DNA from: Pseudaminobacter salicylatoxidans
GTDB taxonomy: Bacteria > Pseudomonadota > Alphaproteobacteria > Rhizobiales > Rhizobiaceae
Direction: 5' to 3'
NCBI RefSeq assembly: GCF_003148475.1
Contig: NZ_QGGG01000017.1
Coordinates: forward strand, 1 to 64,000
DNA: 64,000 bases
The notes beneath the pieces were generated by a model, which saw only the letters and a list, made by a program, of their open reading frames with translations, did not search any database and was not told the origin of the DNA. The stretch's first letter is position 1; each line of letters begins with the position of its first letter. Shown piece after piece: positions 1 through 8,536 of this stretch. Position numbers and translations under genes: made by a program.

Positions 1-155
1 AGGCCTTCGCTAAAATCAAGCATTGGATGCGAATGGCCCAGAAGCGAACTATCGAGGACACCTGGCGCCAGGTCGGACACCTCGTAACAACCATCGAAGC
101 TGACGAATGCCAAAACTATCTCGCAAACGCAGGATACGCTTCCGTCAAAACGTGA
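1..155 (+). mobile_element. IS630-family transposase, C-terminal end only
   Basis: An open frame runs from the window edge to a TGA at 153-155. It encodes about 50 residues resembling the last part of IS630/DDE_3 transposases: a Lys/Arg-rich helix (AFAKIKHWMRMAQKRT), then an acidic stretch with the ECQNYLANAGY ending that matches the family's usual ECxNYFxxAGY tail. The catalytic DDE core would lie outside the window, so intactness cannot be judged. No terminal inverted repeat was identified downstream. Confidence 0.6.
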
Positions 156-161
156 AGGACT

Positions 162-229
162 CTAGAGTCTGATCCCGAACCGAAGGACCGGCCTGCGAAA
201 GCCGGCTTTCGGAAAAGGTCATTCTCGAA
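162..229 (-). repeat. Degenerate copy of Rhizobiales palindromic intergenic repeat
   Basis: The stretch CTGATCCCGAA ... CTTTCGGAAAAGGTCAT is a diverged, reverse-oriented version of the element seen more cleanly at 28791-28840 and 61066-61116. It has an internal insertion that makes a separate GCCGGC-type hairpin. It lies between the transposase tail and the 3' end of the SoeC-like gene. The rest of 156-281 shows nothing recognisable. Confidence 0.45.
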
Positions 230-281
230 CAAATAGAGAGAGCCTGACACGGCTCCGGAAAGTGTCACCGGGCTCCAGGTT

Positions 282-1205
282 TCAGCTACCATAGTAGTTC
301 ATGACCGCATGGCGCGCTTGGGCGAAAAACAGCCAGCGCTCCACGAAGACACCGCCCCAATGAATGACTGCCGCGAGCGCCGCACCCGCCGCCGCGATCA
401 CACCCTGCCCGCCAAGGATAGCGAGAACGAGCAGCAGAAGGGCCGGAACGACTCCTCCGGCAACGATGGCAATGCGCCACAGCTTCGCGGCATGCTTGCG
501 CGCGACCTTGAAGCCCATTTCACGCGTCAGATAATTTTCGGTCACGTGCGGCCGCTCGAACAATCGCACGCGGCCGATGTCACCAAGACCGGTGGCGCTT
601 TCGGGCGTTGAAAGTGGCACAAGGTTCTTCATGCGCTCACGCCAGCGCAGCTTTGTCGCCCACGCGGTGATGAGGAGCAATATGGCGAGAAGCGGCAAGG
701 CAACCGTGTTTCCGCCACCTGCGAAGGCAAATGCGCTGGCAAGCACAAAGCCGCCTGCGGCCGCAAACAAAAGGTAGCAGGCGGGCGTCAGTCGCGTATG
801 CCAAGCCTGCACCGATTTCAGCGAGGCATAGATCATCGCCGTGCAATAAACGGTGACGAGGCTGAGCGCCGTGCCCAAAAATCCGGGAAGCGCCAGATAG
901 CGGCCTTCGATGACGCTGGCCCATGCCGACACGAGCAGCGGCACGAAGGTGACGATTGCCATCACGCCCTCCCGCGACAGCCAGCTGGAGCGCCATTGCG
1001 AAAACGCCCGCCATGCACGCTGCGGATTGCCCAGATGCCCGGTGGAAGAGAGCAGTCCCGCCGAGATCAGGGCCAGCGCCAGCACATGCGCGCATTTGGT
1101 GGCCAATGCTGCCGGATCGAGCAGGCCGAGCCCGAGCACCGCCGCAAGCCCGTAGCCAAGGCCGGAAAGAGTGGTGAAAACGATGATCGAAAAGGCGGGA
1201 TGCAT
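282..1205 (-). CDS. soeC: DmsC/SoeC-like membrane anchor subunit of molybdoenzyme
   Basis: A 307-residue polytopic protein of the DmsC/NrfD-type anchor family with about eight hydrophobic helices. It begins MHPAFSIIVFTTLSGLGYGLA, the usual DmsC-like N terminus. It would hold the two cytosolic catalytic subunits on the inner membrane and pass electrons to quinone. A longer reading starts at 1244, but the 1205 start is preferred because it leaves a 4-bp gap after the iron-sulfur subunit and gives a normal N terminus. It is the last gene of the 4820-to-282 operon. The SoeC name depends on the identity of the catalytic subunit. Confidence 0.7.
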   Translation of the reverse strand: MHPAFSIIVFTTLSGLGYGLAAVLGLGLLDPAALATKCAHVLALALISAGLLSSTGHLGNPQRAWRAFSQWRSSWLSREGVMAIVTFVPLLVSAWASVIEGRYLALPGFLGTALSLVTVYCTAMIYASLKSVQAWHTRLTPACYLLFAAAGGFVLASAFAFAGGGNTVALPLLAILLLITAWATKLRWRERMKNLVPLSTPESATGLGDIGRVRLFERPHVTENYLTREMGFKVARKHAAKLWRIAIVAGGVVPALLLLVLAILGGQGVIAAAGAALAAVIHWGGVFVERWLFFAQARHAVMNYYGS

Positions 1206-1209
1206 GAGG

Positions 1210-1977
1210 TCAGATTCTGTCCAGCATGCCGTCGAGCCAGGCAAAAAAGCCTTTTGCGCCCTCGGTGTTTTCCGCCAGCGGCAGCATGTGCGCGCTTTCG
1301 GCCAGAGATTTGCGCGGGCGCGGCGGCAGGTATTTGTTGACGGGTCGCGTCCCCTGTTCCGGCATCAGGTCGATACCGCCGCGTTCGGCCACAAGGATGG
1401 AAACCGCCGAGTTCGGATCACCGAGATCGCCGAAATGGCGGGCATTGGCCGGACAAGTGCGCACGCAGGACGGCACACGGTCCACCTCTTCCAGCGTCTC
1501 GTTGTAGATGCGGTCGATGCAGAGCGTGCATTTCTTCATCACGCCGGCGGCCAGATCCATCTCGCGTGCGCCGTAAGGACAGGCCCAGGCGCAAAGCCCG
1601 CAGCCGATGCACTTGTCCTCATCAACCAGCACGATGCCATCAGCGGAGCGCTTGTAGGACGCGCCGGTGGGGCAGACGGTGACGCAAGGGGCATCCTCGC
1701 AATGCAGGCAGGATTTGGGGAAATGCACGATGCGCGCCTGCCCCGCCTCCCCCACGACCTCGCCGCCTTCCGGCATCACCTCGAAACCGTGCACGCGATT
1801 GAGCCACGCACCTGAGACATCGGCGCCGTAAGGGTCCTGGTCGGACAGCGCAGAGCCATAGCCCCCGGTGTTCCATTCCTTGCAGCTCACCACGCAGGCG
1901 TGGCAGCCGACGCAGGTGTCGAGGTCGATAACGAGGCCAAGCTTTTTGGGTGCTGGCAAAGAAGGCAGTGAGGTCAT
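1210..1977 (-). CDS. soeB: Four-cluster ferredoxin subunit (DmsB/SoeB-like)
   Basis: A 255-residue electron-transfer subunit carrying four Cys groups typical of DmsB-type proteins. The first is C22-x2-C25-x2-C28-x3-C32; the others lie in the CLHCEDAPCVTVCP, CIGCGLCAWACP and CTLCIDRIYN/CVRTCP segments. It would carry electrons from the molybdopterin subunit to the membrane anchor. The start at 1977 overlaps the catalytic subunit's stop as ATGA and has AGGA nine bases upstream, so it is preferred over the ATG at 1986, where the AGGA would abut the start codon. There is no export signal. Confidence 0.85.
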   Translation of the reverse strand: MTSLPSLPAPKKLGLVIDLDTCVGCHACVVSCKEWNTGGYGSALSDQDPYGADVSGAWLNRVHGFEVMPEGGEVVGEAGQARIVHFPKSCLHCEDAPCVTVCPTGASYKRSADGIVLVDEDKCIGCGLCAWACPYGAREMDLAAGVMKKCTLCIDRIYNETLEEVDRVPSCVRTCPANARHFGDLGDPNSAVSILVAERGGIDLMPEQGTRPVNKYLPPRPRKSLAESAHMLPLAENTEGAKGFFAWLDGMLDRI

Positions 1978-4820
1978 GTCGCCCATTCCTGACCGTAGCG
2001 CAGAACCGAAGGATGCGGTTCGGTCTCCGGCTGCGCAATCTCCGGGAAATGCGGCTCACTGACTGCGCCCGCCTCGGCCTTCTCGATGCGGACGCGCAGA
2101 TCGTACCAAGCCGCCTGCCCGGTGACGGGGTCGGAGTTCGACCAGCGCATGCCATCGGCGCGGGGCGGCAAAAGCTCGTTGATGAGATGGTTCATCAAAA
2201 AACCCTTGGTGGCTTCGGGCGCGTTGGCATCCAGCGCCCAGGTACCCGCGCGCTTTCCGATGGCGTTCCAGGTCCACATCGTGCGCGAATTGACAGCCTC
2301 CATACGCGCGATCTCGACCTTGATGCGGCCGTGGCTGGACGTGACCCATACCCAATCGCCGTCCGCAAGTCCAAGCTCGTCGCAGATCGACCCCGGCACA
2401 TAGAGCGGGTTTTTCGTATGGATCTGCCGCAGCCAGGCGTTCATCGAGCCCCAGGAATGGTACATCGCAGCCGGTCGCTGGGTGATGGCATGATAGGGAT
2501 AGGCTTCGCGGTCGACCATCGCCTCGCCGAGCGGCCTATACCATTGCGGCAGCGGGTCGAAGGCTTCCAGGATGCGCTCGCGATGTGTTTGCGGCGCCAC
2601 CGGCTCGCGCAAGCCTTCCGCCGACAATCGGAACTTCTGCAGGGTCTCGGAATAAAGCTGAAACGTCACCGGCTGCGGCGTATCGAAAAAGCCCATGCGC
2701 ACGGCAAAGTCCTGATAGGCCTGATTTGCGTGCTTCATGAACTGCGCCTCGAGCGGGATATGCGCGGAGAAAAACGAGCCGTTCTCGATATAGCGCTCAA
2801 GCTGATGGGGATTGGCCGCACCGCGCCCTGTCCTGTCGCCATTGCCGCCACGGAAACCGGCGAGCGGGCCGATACCGGGCCGCCGCTCGTGGCGTGCGAT
2901 GTAGTCGGCATAATCCTTGTAGAGCGGATGACCGTGATTGTCCGCAAAGCCCGGCAGCTTCAGCCGTGCGCCGAGATCGAGCAGCACGGTCTGGAAGGCG
3001 CGCACGTCCCGATCCGGCTCCAGCACCGGCCAGCGGATGGCGTCCTGCACCGCGTCGGGCTCCGAGATCGGCCGGTCGAGCAGCGAAATGCAGTCATAGC
3101 GTTCCAGATAGGTCGTGTCTGGCAGCACGAGATCGGCATAGGCGACCATCTCCGAAGAATAGGCATCGGAATAGATGATCTTCGGGATACGGTATTCGCC
3201 GGTTACGGGGTCCTTGTCCGTCAGCATCTTCATGGTGCCGGCGGTGTTCATGGACGAGTTCCAGGCCATGTTGGCCATGTACATGAACAGAACGTCGATC
3301 GGGTACGGATCGCCGGCATGAGCATTGGCGATAACCATATGCATCATGCCATGCGCGGCGATCGGCGCGTCCCACGAAAACGCCTTGTCGATGCGCATCG
3401 CCTTGCCTTCGCCATCGACAAGCAGATCCTCCGGTCCGCGTGGAAAGCCGAGATGCGGGCCGGAAAGCGGTTTGTTCGAGCCAAAATGCTCGGCCTTGCC
3501 GTGCGGCGTCGGGTGCGCGGTCATTGGCTTGGGATAAGGCGGCTCGAAACGGAAGGCGCCGGGGCAATCGACCGCGCCGATCAGCACCTGCAGCATATGC
3601 AGCGCCCGCGCCGTCTGGAACCCGTTGGAATGAGCCGAAACCCCGCGCATGGCGTGGAACGACACCGGCCGCCCGACGAAATGGGGGTGCCGCTCGCCGT
3701 TCACATCCGTCCAGGGCTGCTCGACGATGATGGCCTCCTCGAAGGCGACGCGCGCGATCTCGGCGGCAAGCCCGCGGATCACGTCGGCCGAAACACCCGT
3801 CTCTTCCGATACGGCTTCGGGAGCATATTTCGGGTCGAGATATTTTTCGGCGAGAAGCTGGAATGAGGGCACGGCAAAGCGCCCATCATCCAGCTTGAAG
3901 CGCCCGGAAAGTGCTGGCAGCGCGCCTTTCGTGCCGACAGGCACGGGTCGCTCGGTGACGGTCTCGAAGACCAGCGCCCTGCCCTCGTCGTCGCGCGCGA
4001 ACAGGCCGTGCCCGGCCGTGCCCGGCGCGTCGATCACCAGCCAAGGCGCATTCGAATAGCGCATGAGGTAATCGACATCGATCCTGCGCGCCTTGAGCAG
4101 TTCATGGACCACAGAGAGGATCAGCAGTCCATCCGTACCCGGCCGGATGCCGATCCAGCTATCGGCAACCGCCGAATAGCCGGTGCGCACGGGATTGACC
4201 GACACGAAGCGCGCGCCGCGCTGCTTGATCCTGCCGATGCCCATCTTGATCGGGTTCGAATCGTGATCCTCGGCTACGCCGAACATGACGAACAGCTTTG
4301 TCCGTTCCCAGTCGGGTGCGCCGAATTCCCAGAAGGCCCCGCCCAGCGTCATGATTCCGGCCGCCGCCATGTTGACCGAACAGAAGCCGCCATGGGCGGC
4401 ATAATTCGGCGTGCCGAACTGCTGCGCCCAGAAGCCGGTCAGCGACTGCGACTGGTCGCGCCCCGTGAAGAAGGCGAGCTTTTTCGGGTCGGTGTGGCGC
4501 ACTTGGCCCAGCCATTCGGTGGCGGTGGAAAGCGCTTCTTCCCAGGAGATTTCCTCAAACTGACCAGAGCCGCGCGGCCCCACGCGCTTCAGCGGCGCAC
4601 GCAACCGGGCCGGCGCATAATGCTGCATGATGCCGGCCGAGCCCTTGGCGCACAGCACGCCGCGATTGACCGGATGGTCGCGATTGCCCTCGATATAGCG
4701 GATCTTGCCGTCTTTGAGATGCACGTTGATGCCGCAACGGCAGGCGCACATATAGCAGGTCGTCTTGCGGACCTCGTCCGCCACGGGCCTGGACAATGCG
4801 ATGCGCGGCTCGGAATTCAT
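1974..4820 (-). CDS. soeA: Molybdopterin oxidoreductase, SoeA-like sulfite dehydrogenase catalytic subunit
   Basis: A 948-residue DMSO-reductase-family enzyme. Near the N terminus, C22-x2-C25-x3-C29 and C57 form a [4Fe-4S] site inside a KTTCYMCACRCGINVHL segment, which I associate with the cytoplasmic SoeA branch. The body has the expected Mo-bis-MGD domains and a C-terminal ADVWVWVTSSHGRI-like dinucleotide-binding domain. There is no TAT leader, consistent with cytosolic SoeABC that oxidises sulfite and reduces quinone. The 4820 start has GGAGGA nine bases upstream; an upstream in-frame ATG at 4910 would add an unrelated 30 residues. Family is certain; the sulfite substrate is inferred from motif and architecture. 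Confidence 0.75.
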   Translation of the reverse strand: MNSEPRIALSRPVADEVRKTTCYMCACRCGINVHLKDGKIRYIEGNRDHPVNRGVLCAKGSAGIMQHYAPARLRAPLKRVGPRGSGQFEEISWEEALSTATEWLGQVRHTDPKKLAFFTGRDQSQSLTGFWAQQFGTPNYAAHGGFCSVNMAAAGIMTLGGAFWEFGAPDWERTKLFVMFGVAEDHDSNPIKMGIGRIKQRGARFVSVNPVRTGYSAVADSWIGIRPGTDGLLILSVVHELLKARRIDVDYLMRYSNAPWLVIDAPGTAGHGLFARDDEGRALVFETVTERPVPVGTKGALPALSGRFKLDDGRFAVPSFQLLAEKYLDPKYAPEAVSEETGVSADVIRGLAAEIARVAFEEAIIVEQPWTDVNGERHPHFVGRPVSFHAMRGVSAHSNGFQTARALHMLQVLIGAVDCPGAFRFEPPYPKPMTAHPTPHGKAEHFGSNKPLSGPHLGFPRGPEDLLVDGEGKAMRIDKAFSWDAPIAAHGMMHMVIANAHAGDPYPIDVLFMYMANMAWNSSMNTAGTMKMLTDKDPVTGEYRIPKIIYSDAYSSEMVAYADLVLPDTTYLERYDCISLLDRPISEPDAVQDAIRWPVLEPDRDVRAFQTVLLDLGARLKLPGFADNHGHPLYKDYADYIARHERRPGIGPLAGFRGGNGDRTGRGAANPHQLERYIENGSFFSAHIPLEAQFMKHANQAYQDFAVRMGFFDTPQPVTFQLYSETLQKFRLSAEGLREPVAPQTHRERILEAFDPLPQWYRPLGEAMVDREAYPYHAITQRPAAMYHSWGSMNAWLRQIHTKNPLYVPGSICDELGLADGDWVWVTSSHGRIKVEIARMEAVNSRTMWTWNAIGKRAGTWALDANAPEATKGFLMNHLINELLPPRADGMRWSNSDPVTGQAAWYDLRVRIEKAEAGAVSEPHFPEIAQPETEPHPSVLRYGQEWAT

Positions 4821-4897
4821 CGGTGCGGTTCCTCCGATCCCAGTCCTAGCAGAGCGCAATCGAAATGAAATGCCCGAAAGATTCATTTCACGGCTAA

Positions 4898-4916
4898 TAT
4901 GGTCTCGCAAACCATA
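4898..4916. promoter_or_regulatory. Inverted repeat upstream of soeA, possible operator
   Basis: TATGGT and ACCATA form perfect 6-bp arms around a 7-base centre, about 80 bp upstream of the soeA start. TGGT-N-ACCA symmetry is typical of GntR/FadR-type operators. No cognate regulator is adjacent, so the assignment is speculative. Confidence 0.3.
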
Positions 4917-4934
4917 CTACTATGGAAAAGCATT

Positions 4935-4972
4935 CTGATTCGCTTGCATCACAAGCAAAACACGCGAATCAG
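4935..4972 (-). terminator. Inverted repeat at the 3' end of the L,D-transpeptidase gene
   Basis: CTGATTCGC (4935-4943) and GCGAATCAG (4964-4972) are perfect 9-bp arms overlapping the L,D-transpeptidase stop codon, with a nested GCTTG/CAAGC pair in the loop. On the minus strand the stem is followed by GAATGCTTTTCC, a weak T-tract. It could terminate the gene or insulate it from soeA. Confidence 0.4.
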
Positions 4973-5406
4973 TTGGACACGACGATCCTGGTATTCGCAG
5001 GCCCGGCCTTCTTCACCAGTGCGAAGAATCGTGCAGCATTCGGCGTGGCCAGCCTCACGCAACCATGTGAAGCCGGACGCCCGAGACGTCGAACGGCATT
5101 CGTGCCATGTATGGCATAGCCACCCCGAAAGAATACAGCATACGGCATGGGGCTCATGTCGTACTTGCGTGAGTACCACATCCGGTTCATCCGCACCGGG
5201 CGCCAGCTTCCGCGCGGCGTTACATACCCTTTTCTTGCTGTCGAAACCCGCCATTTATGAATGACGCGACCATGCTTTCTAACAGTCATGGTTTGTGTGG
5301 ATATGTTGATATTCGCGACAAGTGACGCTGCACTCACATACTCCGTATATCCAACACACATCAGAACCAGAGCCGCCAATGACGTTACTTTTATAAAGCT
5401 CATCAT
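4969..5406 (-). CDS. Exported L,D-transpeptidase (YkuD domain)
   Basis: A 145-residue protein with an N-terminal hydrophobic signal segment ending near VSAAS and a single YkuD catalytic domain. The signature HGTN ... SHGCVRL is present with catalytic Cys near residue 116. These enzymes make 3-3 peptidoglycan cross-links or anchor outer-membrane proteins to the wall in the periplasm. The domain is close to minimal size with no added LysM or peptidoglycan-binding module. Two adjacent ATGs (5406, 5403) share a GGAGGG ribosome site. Its base composition is less GC-rich than its neighbours, which may mean separate acquisition. Confidence 0.85.
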   Translation of the reverse strand: MMSFIKVTSLAALVLMCVGYTEYVSAASLVANINISTQTMTVRKHGRVIHKWRVSTARKGYVTPRGSWRPVRMNRMWYSRKYDMSPMPYAVFFRGGYAIHGTNAVRRLGRPASHGCVRLATPNAARFFALVKKAGPANTRIVVSN

Positions 5407-5720
5407 GCGACCCTCCCCAGAGAATTACCGCACGACACCAAAGCGCCAGCGGCAATAAAAATATTAATGAAACTCACCCTGGAAAACTAGGAAGATACTG
5501 AGAGATGACAAGGAACATGACCGGCGGGCCCAAAATCAGGGAGTAACCGCCCGTTTCATTACGCCAACACGCATTGGACAATTGCGCCATTTCACAACGC
5601 AACATTGACTTGCCAGGGGGTAAGCATAATTTCCTCCCATGACTGGAACCTCCCAATACCCTTCCAGTCACAAAAGGCACGGCCATCATTCAGGGGGCCT
5701 ATAGCCGGAAGGATAATATA
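5407..5720. other. Intergenic region, 314 bp, divergent between L,D-transpeptidase and amine oxidase
   Basis: A lower-GC spacer. It holds a plausible sigma-70-like pair for the amine oxidase (TTGACT at 5605-5610 and TAATTT at 5628-5633, 17-bp spacing) and a ribosome site just before 5721. A 71-codon minus-strand frame here has no family features and no convincing start and is not called. Confidence 0.4.
5605..5633 (+). promoter_or_regulatory. Putative promoter of the amine oxidase operon
   Basis: TTGACT and TAATTT are spaced by 17 bases and lie about 90 bases upstream of the amine oxidase start. This is the best sigma-70-like match in the spacer, but it rests on sequence alone. Confidence 0.3.
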
Positions 5721-7322
5721 ATGAACCAAAACCAATTGCTTACCGGCATCAGCCGGCGAAACCTGCTATCGCTGATCGGCCTCACGGCCGGCAGCGCGGT
5801 CATGTATCAGGCCATGACCAGCCTGGGACTCGCGGCGGAGTCCGGCTTCAAGGGACCGATCAAGCTGGAAGGCGACCCCAAGGGCGCCACTGTGCTCATT
5901 CTGGGCGCCGGCCTGGCCGGCATGCTGGCTGCGATGGAGATGCGCAAGGCCGGCTATAAGGTCAAGATTCTGGAGTACAACAATCGCGCCGGCGGCCGTA
6001 ACTGGACCGTGCATGGTGGCGACACCTTCACCGAACTGGGCGGCGCGACCCAGACCTGCGAATTCGACAAGGATCAGTACATCAATCTGGGTCCGTGGCG
6101 CATTCCCTATCACCACAACGGCCTGCTTCACTACTGCCGGGAACTCGGCGTGACGCTGGAGCCCTTCCAGCAGATCAACCACAACGCATTCCTGCACTCC
6201 ACCGAAGCCTTCGGCGGCAAGCCCCAGCGCGTGCGTGAAATCAAGACCGATTTCCAGGGCCATGTTTCCGAACTGCTCGCCAAGGTGACGCAGAAGGGCA
6301 AGCTTGAAGGCGACGTCACCAAGGAAGACCAGGAGATGCTTCTGGAGGCGCTCCGCAGCTGGGGCGCGCTCGACAAGGACTATGCCTACACCAAGGGCAT
6401 GACCTCCGCCGAGTTCCGCGGCTTCGAGAAGGATCCGGGAGGCGGCCTCGGCGCGGCTCCGATCCCCGGCGAGCCGATCAGCCTGCCCGACATCCTGAAG
6501 TCGGGCCTGTGGGGCAGCCTGGCCAATTTCGGCCTCTACGAGTTCCAGACCACCATGTTCCAGCCGGTCGGCGGCATGGGCAAGATCGGCGAGGCATTTG
6601 CCAAGCAGGTCAGCGACGTCATCACCTTCAATGCCAAAGTCACCAAGATCGAGCAGAACGACAAGGGCGTGACCGTGTCCTATGAGGACGTGAACAACCC
6701 CGGCACCGTTCACCAGGAAACGGCCGACTGGTGCGTATGCACCATTCCGCTCACCATCCTCAGCCAGATCGACGTCCAGGTCGGCGCGCCGATGAAGGCG
6801 GCTATCGACGCAGTTCCCTATGCCTCGTCGGTGAAGGTCGGGCTTCAGTTCAAGCGTCGCTTCTGGGAAGAGGACGACCTGATCTTCGGCGGCGTCAGCT
6901 ACACCAACCTGCCGATCACGCAGATCTCCTACCCGAGCACCAGCTTCAACACGTCCGGCAAGGGCGTGCTGCTGGGTTGCTACACCTGGAACGGCCCGAA
7001 CTCCTACGAGTTCAGCTCCATGTCGCCGGAAGAACGTGTCAAGCGCGCCGTGGAATACGGTTCGCAGATTCATCCGCAATACAAGGATGAGTTCGAGAAC
7101 GGCGTATCCTGGGCCTGGCACCGTTCGCCCTACACCCTCGGCTGCGCCGGCGACTGGACGGACGAGACGCGCAAGGAGCACTATGACAACCTGTGCCAGA
7201 TCGACGGCCGCATCGTGCTTGCCGGCGAGCATGCTTCGTACATTCCTGCCTGGCAGGAAGGTGCGATCCTGTCCTCGCTGAACGCGATCGAGCGTCTGCA
7301 CCAGCGCGTCATGCAGGGATGA
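5721..7322 (+). CDS. TAT-exported flavin-containing amine oxidase/dehydrogenase
   Basis: A 533-residue monoamine-oxidase-superfamily flavoprotein. It starts with a twin-arginine signal (SRRNLL at residues 11-16 plus a hydrophobic stretch), then a Rossmann GAGLAG (62-67), Glu85 and the RAGGR motif (89-93) that binds FAD. The C-terminal GRIVLAGEHAS ... WQEGAI segment completes the FAD site. The family oxidises amines to imines. Export, the following cytochrome c and a periplasmic RidA suggest it works as a dehydrogenase that passes electrons to the cytochrome rather than to O2, as known for the NicA2 nicotine enzyme. The amine substrate cannot be read from sequence. Confidence 0.85.
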   Translation: MNQNQLLTGISRRNLLSLIGLTAGSAVMYQAMTSLGLAAESGFKGPIKLEGDPKGATVLILGAGLAGMLAAMEMRKAGYKVKILEYNNRAGGRNWTVHGGDTFTELGGATQTCEFDKDQYINLGPWRIPYHHNGLLHYCRELGVTLEPFQQINHNAFLHSTEAFGGKPQRVREIKTDFQGHVSELLAKVTQKGKLEGDVTKEDQEMLLEALRSWGALDKDYAYTKGMTSAEFRGFEKDPGGGLGAAPIPGEPISLPDILKSGLWGSLANFGLYEFQTTMFQPVGGMGKIGEAFAKQVSDVITFNAKVTKIEQNDKGVTVSYEDVNNPGTVHQETADWCVCTIPLTILSQIDVQVGAPMKAAIDAVPYASSVKVGLQFKRRFWEEDDLIFGGVSYTNLPITQISYPSTSFNTSGKGVLLGCYTWNGPNSYEFSSMSPEERVKRAVEYGSQIHPQYKDEFENGVSWAWHRSPYTLGCAGDWTDETRKEHYDNLCQIDGRIVLAGEHASYIPAWQEGAILSSLNAIERLHQRVMQG

Positions 7323-7372
7323 TGGCCATGCCGTTTCATCCCTCATCCCTCAACTATGCAAGGCATGTCACC

Positions 7373-7786
7373 ATGACTCCCCAGACCAAACGGCCGCTTG
7401 GCCTTCTCGCCGCCACGGTGGCGTTCACCGCCTTCGCCGCTTCCGGCGCCTTCGCCGATTCGGCGGGAGCGACCTTCAGCGAAGGCAACAAGTTCACCGA
7501 GGAAACCGGCGAGGCGCTCTACGCCAATGTCTGCCAGGCCTGCCACATGGACCAGGGCCAGGGCGCGGTCGGCGCGGGGCACTATCCGGCTCTCGCCAAG
7601 AACGAGAACCTGGAGTCGTCCGGCTATCCGGTTTACATCGTGCTGCATGGCCAGAAGGGCATGCCGGCGGTCGGCCAGATGATGAGCGACGAGCAGGTCG
7701 CTGCCGTCGTCAACTACGTCCGGACGCACTTCGGCAACAACTACACCGACAAGGTGACCGCCGAGGAAGTGGCCGAAACGCGATAG
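7373..7786 (+). CDS. Periplasmic class I cytochrome c, partner of the amine oxidase
   Basis: A 137-residue protein with a Sec signal (cleavage near GAFA-DS, residue 28), one haem attachment site CQACH (54-58) and a candidate distal Met in the KGMPAVGQM segment (Met97 or Met103). Single-haem cytochromes of this type accept electrons in the periplasm and pass them to a terminal oxidase. It lies about 50 bp after the amine oxidase on the same strand. The frame could start at 7319 overlapping the oxidase stop, but that would add a non-signal N terminus, so 7373 with AAGG upstream is preferred. Confidence 0.8.
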   Translation: MTPQTKRPLGLLAATVAFTAFAASGAFADSAGATFSEGNKFTEETGEALYANVCQACHMDQGQGAVGAGHYPALAKNENLESSGYPVYIVLHGQKGMPAVGQMMSDEQVAAVVNYVRTHFGNNYTDKVTAEEVAETR

Positions 7787-7886
7787 GCTCGGGACCAAGG
7801 CGGCCGGCCCCATGCGGCGTGCCGGCCGTCAGGGTCAGGACCTTGGGTTCTGACCCGAAACCAGACATCGAAAAAAGGAGAAGACG

Positions 7887-8387
7887 ATGAAGAATATGCG
7901 GATCGGAACCGCCACTCTGGCGGTTGGCCTGTTGCTGGCCGGCAGCGCGATGGCCGAGGACGTCGTGCGCCACAAGATCCCGAATTCCGATTTCCCCATC
8001 GCACGGGCGGTGGAGGTTCCGGCCGGCAAGACGACCGTCTACCTCAGCGGCGCAACTCCCAGCGTTATCGATGAGAAGGCCGAGAAGAACAGCATCGCAT
8101 CTTTCGGCAACACCAAGGCCCAGACCGAATCGGTCCTGAAGTCGATTGAGCAGAACCTCGAAAGCCTCGGCCTGAAGATGGGCGACGTGGTGAAGATGCA
8201 GGTCTTCCTGATCGGCGATCCTGAAAAGGACGGCAAGATGGATTTTGCCGGCTTCATGGAGGGCTATACCCAGTTCTTCGGCACCGAAGCCCAGCCTAAC
8301 CTGCCGACCCGCTCGGTGTTCCAGGTTGCCGGCCTTGCCAATCCGGGCTGGCTGGTCGAGATCGAGGTTACGGCCGTTCGTCCGTAA
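7887..8387 (+). CDS. Exported RidA-family imine deaminase
   Basis: A 166-residue RidA/YjgF/Rid-family protein preceded by a Sec signal peptide (cleavage near AMA-ED, residue 23). The conserved C-terminal TRSVFQVAGL ... LVEIEV block is present, with Arg142 and Glu158 matching the Arg/Glu pair that hydrolyses imines in RidA. Most RidA proteins are cytosolic; this one should be periplasmic, where it could hydrolyse the imine made by the exported amine oxidase two genes upstream. AAAGGAG precedes the start by about 8 bases and a strong terminator follows. Confidence 0.85.
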   Translation: MKNMRIGTATLAVGLLLAGSAMAEDVVRHKIPNSDFPIARAVEVPAGKTTVYLSGATPSVIDEKAEKNSIASFGNTKAQTESVLKSIEQNLESLGLKMGDVVKMQVFLIGDPEKDGKMDFAGFMEGYTQFFGTEAQPNLPTRSVFQVAGLANPGWLVEIEVTAVRP

Positions 8388-8410
8388 TCCCACAGTTTGT
8401 GCATTCTCTC

Positions 8411-8437
8411 GCCGCCCCTCCGGGGGCGGCGTTTTTT
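8411..8437 (+). terminator. Rho-independent terminator of the amine oxidase module
   Basis: GCCGCCCC (8411-8418) and GGGGCGGC (8423-8430) form a perfect 8-bp stem with a four-base loop, followed by a run of six T. It closes the oxidase/cytochrome/RidA transcription unit. Confidence 0.85.
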
Positions 8438-8536
8438 ATGGTCCGTTGGCTCACACCGCACCGCTCGACTTCGGCCAGACGACGTGTAGATTGAACTGAT
8501 CGCCACGAGATCGGACAAATAGCTCGCGTCGCCAGC

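Noticed and set aside
1950-3866. 638-codon plus-strand frame opposite soeA
   Set aside because: Antisense to the molybdopterin subunit with no ribosome site or family match.
5474-5689. 71-codon minus-strand frame in the amine oxidase spacer
   Set aside because: No conserved feature, covers the likely promoter and has unusual composition.
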